Both the position numbers and the translations under genes were made by a program. The notes under the pieces were generated by a model, which did not search any database, was not told where the DNA came from, and was given only the letters and a program-made list of their open reading frames with translations. This document shows, piece by piece, positions 1-63,100 of a stretch of DNA of 64,000 nucleotides (position 1 is the first letter of the stretch; each line of letters starts with the position of its first letter). This DNA comes from Elysia crispata (taxonomy: Eukaryota > Mollusca > Gastropoda > Plakobranchidae). The stretch is from contig JAWDGP010004964.1 in the NCBI GenBank assembly GCA_033675545.1, positions 370,001-434,000 of the forward strand, in the 5' to 3' direction.

Positions 1-438
1 ACTGTTGCACATTTCTTTTTTTATGGAATGCATTATATTGAAAAATACACAACATGATGTTAAAGCTTAAGCCATGGTTGAGATGTGAAAAGGTTCACGA
101 AAAAAATCTTCAAGAATCTTTTAGGTCAGGAAAAAGGCCACAAAATTCTTATACTTAAAAAAAAATTGAAACAATTCTGCAAGGCCTTTTACAATAGGAC
201 ATGTGTAACAGTTATTATATTTGACTTATGGTTTTAAGAGAGCTGTCCTCTCATTGTTTAGGGACATAAATACTTATTGTTGTGTGCTGAAATAACCGTT
301 CATTATGGTCTTTACAAATACAATCACTCACTTATTGCATACAAATTAAGGTATCATGTACTATTGATAACAGGTTTACTGAATATTTGCAGTAAAATAA
401 TTGATTTCCCTGTCTTTTTCTTTTCCTCATCATTATAG

Positions 439-20623
<20,185 letters not shown>

Positions 20624-20990
20624 TCAAGAGCTCAAGAAGACAAGATGGATAGGGTTAAGCCATGGAGGTTCTCAGGTTGCAAACACAAATTAGTTAAATT
20701 TTTTTTAGTATTTTCTTTTTTGCCTTCGTCAATATTGACTTCCACTTATTAAGTATGTTGGGTCAGGGATGCGAGTGATAAAAAAAATATAAAAAAAGAC
20801 TATAAGGGGATTTACCTCTTTATATTTTTTTTTTCTTCTGGATTTATTCAAAATACATCATCATCTTTTCAGTCATGTCAAAATGGGATTGAATAGTTGT
20901 GGTTTCTTAACTAAAGTTGGAGAAACCTCTAATGTTTTCCTTTGAATGGCCACAATTTTTTAAATATTGTATTCTTAATAAAAGCTATAA
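20624..20990 (+). other. IFT140: IFT140 3' UTR with candidate polyadenylation signal
   Basis: AT-rich non-coding sequence follows the IFT140 stop codon. The first good AATAAA hexamer is at 20977-20982, about 355 bases past the stop, and a second lies near 21067. The transcript end itself cannot be seen from sequence. Confidence 0.45.
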
Positions 20991-23900
20991 TTTTTTTTTA
21001 ATAAGTGACATACATCTCAAGCCTTGGAACTGTTATAGGTGTTACTTTATGTTTGGTTCCATATGGGAAATAAATGCAAAAATTGTTATCCTGAAACAAA
21101 GTAGGATCACAGACTATCATGAACCAGCAAACAACTGTTAAAATTACAATTAAATTCAAGAGCAGTTTTTAGTCAGATATATTCATTGGTTATTGGAATA
21201 ACATTCATTTGTGATCAGACTAAGAAAATATCTCTGACTGAATAGAAAATTACAAAATTAGACAGCTTTTCAAAAATCATTTTGCAATCATAAAATGATT
21301 TGCAAGTGACGATTGGTGTTGATTACTTAATGTTTTTATTCTCACATACTGTAGGCAGCAGCTGTATAATTAACCCATAAATATCTCATTACAAATGGGA
21401 GACAAGCACAATGCATATGATGCAAGAAAGGGTTTGAAACAGAATAACTCAAGAGAAAAAATGTTATTTTACAAAAAAAAAATGTAAAAAATAAAATCGA
21501 AATAAAAAATAACGTTACAATGATCAATTGTGAATTTACTTTAAACGTTGAAGGCAACAGATTGCTTGTAAAAATTTGACATTTGTCTTTATGGAACATT
21601 TTAATCTTGTGGTATGTTACAAATGCTTTATTGAAAATGAATGAATAGAATTTTTTTTATTAAAAAAAAAAAAAAAGAACCAATGCACTTTTAAGTTAAA
21701 GAATGAAAAATGAGCTAAAAAAGATAGGTGAACTTTTTACAAGCCTTCTGATGATACCATGGCTTTCTGATTAATACAGTGAAAAAGAATTTAAATGTCA
21801 ATCTTTTATTTAAGAAAATAATAATAGACCAGTTGATAACTTCATAAACATTAAGATAATAACATTTATGGAGTTGTTTTTTAATGCAGTTGAAATATAA
21901 AAAGAGAGGAAAATTTATTTTGCCAAGAATACTGAACTAACTCTGTGAATTGCACGATTTGTTGTTTAGAAATACCTTTATTTTTGTTGATCTCAATTTC
22001 TTTGTGTTTGCATGTGGCAAAAAAATAATTGTTAATCAGTAGAAATGGTTTCATACTTATGTTATTTGAAACAAATCCCAGCCTTCTTTAAAAGGCACAA
22101 TTCTTTACCAGTCTTTGATAATGAGAGTCTTGCATTATGAAACACTTTAGGCTGGTAATGGGTATATAGACATAAAAGACATGAAAAAAATTAAATAAGA
22201 AAATGTAAGAAGTATTTTCAGCATTAGTGTGTGAGCCATATTGTGATTGCAGAGTAGAAATATTGGACCAATGTTGTGAATTTATGTGTTGACAACAAGT
22301 AACATGGACTTTAAGATGCAAAAAAAAAATCAAGCCTCATAAATGTAGCCTTTAGATACTGCCTTTAGTTAGTACTTCAAGAAAAGGTCATTACATATTT
22401 TTTTTTCGTTGTTAGAGATTAAAATGCATCAAATTAATATAGATTTTTTTATAACTAACGTGTAATGGGAAAAAAAGCTTAACATTCATTATTTTAGCTC
22501 TGAGTACATAAAGAAAGTTAACAGAATACATATATGATATTATTTCAGATCAGTTGTGTCTGTTCTTGCAAAAGCACTACTTAATTGAAAGCACCATTTT
22601 TGTATTGTTTATGACCATGTGCCTAATCAAATATTTGGTTGTGAAAATTATAAAGTGATCATGATAAGATATACAATAACATGCCATTAAAAATTGGGTT
22701 CTAGCCTTAAAAAAAGTGTTAAATAATAATTATTTTTACCAAGAAACAGAGAAAAGCGTTCTGTTATTCTGCACATTTTTCTATGATACAATGCCTTCTA
22801 CAATCTCAAAGAGCCAACAGTTTGTTGCCTAATTTTCAGAAAGTGGTAATGTTTCTTTTTGTCAGCCACGTACATATGTATCAAAATTGCATACTTTCAA
22901 ACCATTTGTTAACTCAATGTGAATAGTGTTTAGATCATTTGGAATGACATGAGTCATTCATTTGTCCGTCTATCAGTCTTGGTTTTTTTTCCATTATTGT
23001 TTCAAAATAATGATAACTGAGTTGAAGATAATATATTGAGGGATGAAGTACTATGAAAAACACAATTTTATTTTATAAACTTCATATTTGCTTATTCTTT
23101 GGGTCAAATCATGATAATATTTATAATTTGTGTGAGTCTTACTTAGGCAATATACTTGTTCCCAAGTCAGCTTTATAAAGCATTAAGGCTATCAACATAT
23201 GTTATATTTCTTAGTGCCAACAATTATACATCACATCAGACTCCTCAAATTGAAATGTTGGCATTTTAAGTTTAAAGAAAAACCTGTAAAAAATAGGATC
23301 CAAAATTAGTTTTTTATGACAAAATATATATATATATATATGTTAAATATTTTTATCCCAATAAATGGAATTTTTGAATGAGCTGATACCTCTGTCAATT
23401 ATATTCTCAGACTTCAAAACAGTTTGAGATAGCATTTGCATGAATGAGCCATCTTATAATAAGCTTGAAGAAAAAAGTTAAGTTGGTAAATTACACTTGT
23501 ACGATTTAAGGATTTAAGCTTGTATTTTACTGGAGAGTGAGTAGGAAAAGTTTACCATTCTGTTCTAAGCTAACGATTTCTCTACCAAATCTGTATTTTT
23601 AAACGTTGAACCTTTGATTTTTTCATAATGATAAACTCTAAAATCAGGTTAAACATGAGAATTTATATTTTTATCCATTTGATTGATGAAATCCTACTTA
23701 CAAAGATTGCTTTTTAAATAAATATGAGAGTTGTTGAACAGTCAACAACTTTCAGACTTTATCAGATCAAATTTTTTTTTTATATTTAACTTTCAAACAC
23801 ATTTTGTGGCCGTCCTCAAGTTTTACAAAATATTTTACAGCATATTTCCACCACTTTTCATCATTCCTCTTGGGTTTTTTCAAGCCTTTGTTTTAATTAC

Positions 23901-24235
23901 TTTTCATCCGTCCAAGTAAATTATATGATTGTGTTAATTCTTTTTTTAAAGATAAGTTCTGTATGAAATATGTATTTACCAGAATTCTTATGAGAGGATG
24001 AAAGACTGAGTAAAATATCAACAAAGTTATTCGTAAACTTTTATGAATGCGTAACTAATATTAAAAATGTTCTCCTCCCATATAACTCCACTTTTTATGT
24101 TTTTGCATAAATGTTTTGAAAAATGTTTTTCAAATAATTTAATAAAATCTGTGATTTCAGTGGAAAACATTCAGTTCTTAAATTTTGTTCTTGTGATTGA
24201 AGAAGTCCTTTCCACCTCTCTTCTCTGTCCGTCTA
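20991..24235. other. Intergenic, AT-rich, no recognised gene
   Basis: No open frame resembles a protein and no exon chain could be built. Contents are AT-rich unique sequence with scattered homopolymers and a short (AT)n at about 23324-23341. Confidence 0.6.
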
Positions 24236-24236
<1 letters not shown>

Positions 24237-24301
<65 letters not shown>

Positions 24302-24382
24302 TGTGTGTCTCTCTTTCTCTGTCTGTCTGTCTCTCTCTTTCTCTGTGTCTCTGTCTCTATGTCTCTCTCTTCCCTCTCTGTG

Positions 24383-24426
<44 letters not shown>

Positions 24427-24510
24427 CCATTCAATCTTTCCATCTCATACTCTCTATTCACCTTGTATTACTGTTCCTACTGCTGCTGCTGCTGCTACTA
24501 CTACTAGTAG
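24237..24510. repeat. Compound (CT)n/(GTCT)n tract and short (CTG)(CTA) run
   Basis: Pure CT, then mixed CT/GT/GTCT, then pure CT again (to about 24422), followed after ~57 bases by (CTG)n and (CTA)n at 24480-24510. The tract sits just upstream of the retroelement fragment. Confidence 0.93.
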
Positions 24511-24535
24511 CTCACTTCATATCTTAGGCAGCGTG

Positions 24536-26840
<2,305 letters not shown>

Positions 26841-26844
26841 ACTC

Positions 26845-26851
26845 TATATAG
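26845..26851 (+). promoter_or_regulatory. Candidate TATA box of the SDR gene
   Basis: TATATAG lies 54 bases before the SDR start codon, which would put the transcription start near 26875 and give a 5' UTR of ~25 bases. It is a short motif in AT-rich DNA, so position is the only support. Confidence 0.35.
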
Positions 26852-26898
26852 TGTATACTATCAGTTAATCACTTAGAGTAGACCATCATGACCAGGCA

Positions 26899-32388
<5,490 letters not shown>

Positions 32389-34136
32389 AATATGAACCAC
32401 GGACTAGAGCTGCGTCTCTACATGGAGCAAGCAGAATAGTTGAATTTTTTTGAATTGATCATAATTATGTCTTGTTTGAACACTGTAGATACCTTGTTAA
32501 GGGGTAAGATAGATACATTCCACAGGAATAAGAAAATTGTACCTCATCCTTTCAATGTTCTCTCTTTCTTTAATAGAATTTCATGATAACATAAAATTTC
32601 GCCATTGACCAGGCTTTTAATATTCAATTTATCCCAAGACGACCAGGTAAAAAATGCAGAGAATTTATGCCTGTTGCTAAATAATATTTACATAAATCTA
32701 TTTTATGCTTATATAACCCACAGAGAACGATATAGACTTATCTTTTCCTTTCAATTGTTAAGATAAAACCATATTCTCTATCAGGTAAGCTGAAACAAAA
32801 TGTTGGTTAAAATAAGTTTTGAATGAAAATGGCTGGAAAAAATGATGCGCTTCGTGAACTTGAACACTGGACAATTAGTTGTGTCAATACCGACAGCCGT
32901 AACTTCTACTAAATTACCATCGGACAACAGGTTCCTAAAAGGGGAGTTTCATGGCGAAATAATTCAATGATCCTCTTAATGACAATATTATAGTATCATT
33001 AAAGGCAACAACCACAATCTACAAACATAAACATTTTTTATCATAAGAAGCTTGGACTTAACAATTATATACATACTTACATAAGGATTAGCTTTTTGAA
33101 AATAGTTTTAATGAACTTGACAAGAGCGAGTGAGCTTTTTGGCCAGGATGGTTTTGGGGGTGAGTTAATAGTTCAGAAATCCCATCTTGCGACCCACTCT
33201 CTGTGTTGTTGCAATTCGCAATACTTTTTTTACTTCTCAAATAGGTGCAACAACCAGCATCGCGCGAGAACTATAATTAATATTGCTTTGTTTGTTGGAA
33301 GCTGCTCATATTACCTTTTACCATTCTTTTAAACTATAATATGTCTAATTTTAAATGTCTATGTCTATCTCCTAAAGTTGCCAGATTGACATTAACTTAA
33401 AACCTGAACTGATTTTTATTAAAGCAAGAACAAAGTACTAAATCGCAAAAGCTTTTCTACTTAAACGTTTTCAAGAGATATTTTGTGAGTGAATTCCTAG
33501 ATGTAGAGAACACGGGCAAAAGGAGAGGTATAATTTATCATAAAGACCGCGTATTAATCTCTCATTAAGGCTACTTGAGCTTTGAATTTATATGAATCTT
33601 GTTATATCTGTGGAATGTTTTGACCATTAATGTGCGGCACTAGATCCATTTCAGTTTAGGCTTCTTCAAAACGAATCAAGTATTCAACTCGTCATAACGA
33701 GCCATAAAGAATTAGACATCCTTGCATGTCACTTTTACTTTGGCAAACTGATCAAGTCTTGATTATTCAATGAGATTTCTTTTCCATAAAAGAACAATCT
33801 TTCATGTTGAAATTTTTTTTATGAAATGTTTCCATAAATTGCCTAATTTGGCGTCTCTGAGTTCAGCCAGCTCAGCATTTTCTATTTTTTTTTCTGAATT
33901 TTTAAGCTAAAACGACGGAATGTCTCAATTACAAAGTCAAGTCTGAAATTATCTTGATAAAGATGTTTTTTTTATTCCTAGAAATATAAGAAGGCTGCAT
34001 TAATGACTCCGCTTAATGAATACTAATGCGCACTCGTTTCGGAAGGAGTGCCTCCCTCTTACCTTTATATAAACATTTAACAAAGAGATGCTTTGTTCAT
34101 TCATTGAAGTTTCAAGGAATTTCCTCAAGATCGAAG

Positions 34137-34393
<257 letters not shown>

Positions 34394-37089
34394 CCTTTGC
34401 GTGTCCACTTTACTTGTTGCATATTCTTGTCTCTAATGATTTGCCTCATAGTGTGAGGATCATTTTATAGAGGTTTACATCGAAGCATAATTTCACTTAA
34501 ATAAAAATATTATTTGGCTACCTCTCATAGAAACTACGCTTTAGAAATGCCTCATTATCACTACAGGATCTATATGATCAAGGTGTTTTTATAAAATCTT
34601 TTTGTGATTTTTTTTTTGCCCCAAATGATTTTGGAATCAGTGACGCGGTCTGTTTAGCTGAGAAAGGGAGCTAAGTATCTTGAGATCTGACATGGTAAAC
34701 CCAACATTCGACTTCATAATTAAAGAAACAACATCAACAACAACACAGGAAAAGACGCGTACTGTTCTTTAATATCAATCTCCCAATTTTCCACGTTTTT
34801 CTTAACTGTCTGATCCGACAAACAGTTAAAAAAGCTAGTATGTTACGAATACAATATTTTAAAACTGATATAGTTTGTGAGAAAACATCTTCCGAGCATT
34901 CTTTGCAATATTTTAGTTTGCTTTTTTTTCTATACGAGGAAATAAATGGCAATGGAAATAAAGTTTGACACAGCCTGGGTTCTCGAGACGAATTTCAAGA
35001 CACCCAATTGCGTAATATCAATTTTTTGTGAATCTTTTCAAAGTGCCTTTTTCAAAACATCTTTTACTGTTTGTAAATAATTAACCTTAATTTTATTCGC
35101 TGCAGATTTCCTTTATAGCATGATGCATGAAGTAAAAAAGATTTTACAAAATGGAGACTTTCTTTATTATTGGTATACGATTTATCGCTCTTTTACAGCA
35201 CTGTAGATTTGTTATTATGCAAGATCAAATCAATATAAAATGACCAAACTGTCACTATTCATTTTCTCTCGGTTGTCATCGCAGGTTGAAAAAAAGCCTC
35301 GTGATTGTAGCTTCACATCTCTTAGGATTATTTCAACTTTCCTTAATTTGCAGGCCATCGGGAACAAAATCTCATGACCATTGCAATAGTAAATAAAACC
35401 CTAAAGAATAACGCGAGACACAAAATGTTCTTACAAAATAGTTCTTCATCAGGAAGCTACAAAAGATAAAAATATTTTACAATTTAAAAGAACATTTGAA
35501 TGCATCGAATTTTTATGGTATTTGTTTTTTTATTTTTTTGCAACTAGAAGATCCAAGAATGCATGAGAAAATAATTTTGAATAAAGATTTTTCCTTCAAG
35601 CATTTTTACCGACTGTGATTATGGTGGTTCTTTCATCTGAAACCAGAACTTTTCTATGAGACCCTTGATTGAAATGTACAGGTCTGTAAAAGTAACCATC
35701 TGTAGTTTATTTTTCTGAGAAAATACGATGTATGTGAAGCAATTTGTAGCATTCAATTTCAGATTGAAAGGCTTCATGGTTGAAATAAAAACCTCAGTTG
35801 TATGGCAGGTGTAGTGAAATGATAATTTATGTCAGTACTGGTTTTAAATAATCTAGGTAGATCTTGCTCTCTCTTACTACTTTAGAAGACAGTCTATTTG
35901 GTATTACAAAATGATTACTTGAAGTATTTTTTTTTTAAACCTTTAAATCTGTTCTTAAAACTTCGGAAAATATTGTTCTGAAGATACGATAAACTAAAGA
36001 TCATTATGACCTATGATCATAATCTATTAGGAATTATGTAATCAATGTTTGTCCAACTTATTACCATCAAATTAATTACAGAGAGACTAAAGGACGAGCA
36101 AATATTTCAGGCACTCGCTTCACAAGCAACTGGCACCAAACTCAATTCAGCTCAAAAAAACCAAATGGACAGGAAGGTAAAGAATAAATACTTTATCTAC
36201 ATATTAATTTAATAAAGGCTTGACTAAAACTAAATGATCACAAGATCCGTTAAAAAGTTAAGGTTAAAGGTGAATAAAAGGATAAGATATACATAGACTA
36301 ATTAGCAAATGAGAATGATCATCTTTTTTATAACTCCTGATAGTGATATTTTGACTTGCTTCCCAAAATAATTGGTTAAATCACCTAAAAACCGAAAAAG
36401 ATAAATGTCAATACTCAAAAAAAAATAAAAAAAAAATAAAACAAACATAATCGATGTGGTAAGTCTAATTGCCAAAATAACAAAACTAATATCAAATGGT
36501 ATTGTCATCTAACTTGTCAGTATAATCCATTGCAAATAACTGAGTCTAAGTGGATGATGTTAGAACACGTATTCCAGAAACATTGAGATTGATAAAATTA
36601 TTCGCCAATAGATTGAACAAGAGCATCACAGTCAGAGCAGTCTCTTTCGTTTAAAGACGAGATTTTACTGATTTTTTTCCCCTTATGTTGAAGAGGGGGG
36701 CATGATTTTAAAAAAATAATATTTAAACATCAGACAGTCTCCCAATGAGGTAAATAAAATTTCAGTATTCACAAGTTATAAATGAAAAAAATCCTCGAAT
36801 CAAAACAAAAACCACAAAAGTGAAGTTGTACTTTTCAAAATTTTGCGAAGGAACTGTGGAGAAAAATATCTTTTCCAGGTTTTTGTTACGCTAAAGCAAT
36901 TTTCATAAAGCAATAACAAATTAAAGAGTATAATTTTTCACATTTAGGTTTCCAAAAGCAGATTGCTTTAGTTTTTGTGTATCTAACGCAATTTTGCGCA
37001 ACCGAAACACTTTTGGCTGCATGGTAAATCGCACATACTGACACCTGCAGAGTTCTCACTTCGGTTTCGAAAATGTGTCGTCGTCACTG

Positions 37090-37430
37090 CGGATTTCGGA
37101 GCATCAGTTTACAGCTTTAACTGTTAAACTATTGTATCGTTGCGGTCCCATCGATGAGAGATTTTAGAGCCACACATTTCAGTGCGTATCATTAAAGGTT
37201 TGTAGAACCGCAGTTTCACCATTTTGGTGGCCGATTTTGAGGCCAAGGATTTTTTTTTTTAATTCAACAGAGGAGGAATCTGGGGCCACAGAGTTTAATT
37301 CTAGTTACTAAGAAATATCGGAGCTGCATCAATTCAGCATTATCAATGAAGAGGTTTTTAGTTACATTGATAAAATCTTCTTAGTGAAGATTTAGAGCTG
37401 CACATACAAGCCTTGTCAGTGGTGGATCTT
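37090..37430. repeat. Degenerate tandem-like repeat
   Basis: A motif close to GATTTTAGAGCTGCACAT recurs with substitutions near 37092, 37157, 37276, 37318 and 37389. Three of these copies are followed by forms of TCAGNNTTATCAATGAAGAGG. Spacing is irregular, so this looks like an old, eroded array. Confidence 0.35.
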
Positions 37431-38267
37431 CTAAGTCTAGTAAGACGAGAATGTGAGGCTTCCTAACCTAGTGGAGAGTTTTGGGTGTTTTTGATCATGT
37501 CCTACCCTGACTGAGAATTACAAACAACTTCTTCAGCCTAGCTATTGGAAAGTTTTAAAGAAGCATAGTAGTGACCATAATTATCCTGTTCGAATGAAAG
37601 AGATACTTTTGGTGCTGGAAAACCTTTGTTACTTTGGGGTGAAAGAATAATTTTGTTATTTCGAAAAACCAATAATAAACCCTTAAACGGACTTAAAAAG
37701 TACCTTTTTAGAGTTGAAGCTGGACATTTTGTTGAAGTTATCTATATCATGAGATCATAATTAAATTTTCTGAGTCGCTTTGTATAATTTTCAGGGGGGA
37801 GGGAATTTTCAAATGTGGTTGTGGGATAAGAGGACGCTTTTTCTAAGCCAAATATAATAACTCATCCATTTTTAAATGATGCATAGATATCTTCAAAGGT
37901 TTGGCTTTCAACTTCTCTGACTTGAGAAATATAAGTTTACAATCTTTTAAGCCAACAGTAGTTTCTGTAAGGTGTTTTTGTCGAAGACGAAGGGGGGATG
38001 CTTTGAAGAATTTAAGGCGAAAGCGAATTCAAATGAATAAGAAATTTATGTATTGAAATGAAGCTGCTTAGGAATGTTATTCAGTCTAGATCTATTCCTT
38101 TGAGATTTTAGGGTGTATCGGATAGATGTCGAGTAAAACATCAAAGCAAATATCTACGAAAAAATATTAAAATCTTGATATAGAGTTAACAATAACAGTT
38201 CATGTTATCATGTTGGAAAAGATCGATGTCTCTTGTCTTTCCAAAACTTATTTCTAAAACAATCATA

Positions 38268-59955
<21,688 letters not shown>

Positions 59956-60107
59956 GGTTATATTTGTTGCGATCACGATTGCATCAACCGTTTCAATTTC
60001 GCATTGCACAGGAAATGTTAAACGTTGTACTACTGTTCACGAAATCCTGGTGAAACTTCAAGACCCAGGATGCGAAAAATTACTGGGACATTTGAGTAGC
60101 AAGGAAT

Positions 60108-60108
<1 letters not shown>

Positions 60109-60196
<88 letters not shown>

Positions 60197-60197
60197 T
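60109..60197. repeat. (AAT)n microsatellite upstream of the receptor start codon
   Basis: About 88 bases of AAT located ~155 bases upstream of the predicted receptor ATG, in the probable promoter or 5' UTR region. Confidence 0.95.
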
Positions 60198-63100
60198 AAA
60201 ACAAATAAACAAACTTCGATCCAACTTGAAGATGTGAAATTCAACACCATGTGAATTCAAAGAATATCGAGCCTGTGAAAGTCACTTAACATACATGGCG
60301 AAACGAATCAAATGTTTAACATTAAATAATTTATAATTTAAGCCTATAGCTTTCCAAGAACAATAGAATATCGGAGACAAAAATAAACACTGTTGTTCTT
60401 TTCTACCATAGTTTGGTTATAAAGAGCTTAATGTATTCTTTTTCGTATCGATACATCACTTTAAAAAAATAAAAATAAAAACATTTCGATCGATCTATAT
60501 TTATCTCAAACAGCTCATAATGTCAACTTGATAAGATCAGGTTGAAAGAGTTTTCTCTTCAACTCTTCAGCATCAGAAATCCAGCTTGTGAAACTGCTTG
60601 TAATGAAAAATGACGGGTCAACTACAGGCGATAATATTGATCGAACAATGTCAACACAGACCTCTCTACACTTAAAGGCAGGATTCCGATTAATTAGCTC
60701 ACGGCGAGGCGATTCATCTTTTCCATTATTCTTTAAAATCACCTCTTCGACTTTCAACTGCTTTCAACTATGGATATATATGGAGCTGCAACAAGATAAT
60801 GCATTTAATTTAATGTCTCGTGCATTGAACTATTTTCCTTTTAATCCCTAAAAACTGGTTAGCAGAAGTACGAACGGATTTAACAGAAGCAATACGGACT
60901 TCGGTGATGAAATCCTGAACAATGTAGAGAATATTAGCTAAGGGAACGATTTCTATGCTGGAAAGATGTGGCGACTCGCCATATGTCTCATTCTTACAGC
61001 CAATGGATTCACAGTTGACATTGGGTTTGTTTTTTCCAATGGGTCATTGGTCTATTCCGAAGATTGGGTTGTATGGGAATGACCACCATCGTTTAAACAG
61101 AAATTTTTAACACGGGCAGTATCATGTTTAGAAATTACAGAAAATAAATAACTGCTCTTGTTTTAAATATATGTCTCTTTAAAAGGAAACATTCTATTTT
61201 TGCATGAATGATATGACGTCTAAAACTAAACGATAAAACCTTTAATTCATTATTTATAACTGATTGATTAAGTATTAACGCGTATACCTTAACTTTCATC
61301 TTCCTTGTGAAATCTCTTATTGGCAACCAAGTTTCGTTTATCTGTCTTGTCACTCTTTGTGCAGTAAATGAACATGAACAAAAAGGCTACTAAGCTAGTC
61401 CTATAATAAGTTCAATGCGTAGGAATCATAATTTAAATTTTTAAAGATTATTTCCAACCTGTTTCACAATGTAGAAAATGTAGGTGTGGTCATGGCCGAC
61501 TAAGAATCTTAATGTTTACCTTAATTATTTTAAAAAGAGCCATTTTTATATTTAAAAAAAAAACCGAAACGCAAGCTTAATAATCTTCGATCATAAATTT
61601 ATATTCATAGTCTTTAAAAACGATATATTTATATCATCAGCAAAGAGGGTTTTATTTCGCTTAGTGATTTCTAGACTAATCTTGAAAAAACTAAAAACTC
61701 TCCAATGAAAGCAGATGTCATAAATTTGTAATTTGATAAAGAAATTTCTTCAACTTCATGTTGTACACACCGGATGTTTCCAGAAAATGAAAACTCACCA
61801 GAAAAGCAAAGAACATTGTTCAAACTTAAGAATTCACATAATAAATGTAACTCGCCAATGAGACAAAATGTTTTCCACTAGTTGTTGTATTTCCAAATTG
61901 CGCGAAAATTATTTTTAAAACAGCAGTTCTTTCTCCGTGTTATACGCTGGTTTTCTAAACTACTTGCAACACGATAGAGCTCCAAACATATTTAGGAAAT
62001 TAGTTTTGGAACAGCTCCTTTTAAAATGCATCAATATGTCCTGATTTTATTGATCTTCTGTTCATCATAATTATTCATATCAAACTCAGTTTTTCGGTCA
62101 ATTATTGATAAGAATTGAAGCAACTCATCTCTGTACTCATCTCTTAAAACGAATTCAAACACATTCAAGTTGTCCGACAACTTCTTACTTGCACTTCAAG
62201 ATAGCCCCTAGTATTGATTGAACAGCCCTTGTTTGAATTACGGCTCAAGGGACTTAATTTGTAAAGCACTGGCTAATTTGGTGGAGTTAATGGATCTCTG
62301 TTTACTTTTAACTTGTTTAAGAAAGCTTTCAATCAAATTGAGAGACGTGATTATAGCCTTTCACACAAGGATTCTCAATAATCTAGCATTGATTAGAAGC
62401 ACTACGAGAAATGCACTTAAAGTAAAAAGATTCACGATGTTCTTTTACAAATAGTCCACAAAGGCTTAGAAGCATTTTTACATAAATTCTTCGTTTCGTG
62501 AACCAATCTAGTAGGGCAAGTAAAACGTGAAAAGAGATAGCAAAAAGTAGGAAAATAATGATGATATTAAAAAATTGTGGCTAACTACAACACCAGCATC
62601 AACGCGTGTCTTTTTCTCGTATGTGTGTGAATAATTCATCTACACTTCTGTTTACAACAAAAATTAATTGATGATATTGATTTGGATGTTCAATATGTTG
62701 GGTCTACGAATCTTAGGCCCAAAGAAAAATAAATAAAAAAAAAAAAAGAAAACGAAAACTGTTGGGAAACGGTTATGCATCACAAACTAAACAAAAAATT
62801 GTGACGTGTCACAAAGTTGCTAAGATTTATTGTTCCAATCAGTGACTGCAGCACCATGAAACTTCAAATTTAGCTAGAGAATATATTTTCATCGAGAGCG
62901 AACGAATAAAAACTGTTAACTCTTTACTCAGAGAAATCACCGATTCCTGGATCCGCAATCAGCTGCTTCGAAATCCCTGTGAAAGTACGGAGGAGAAAGG
63001 GTACATTAAAATACATTTAGATTACATTTTCTCATACAATTTATTTAGGATAAGTGTAAATGTTTCGCTGGAACTTTTAAAATCTATTTTTTTTTCAGCA

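Noticed and set aside
21342..23919. Several 60-90-codon frames downstream of IFT140
   Set aside because: Low-complexity AT-rich translations without recognisable motifs, splice structure or start context.
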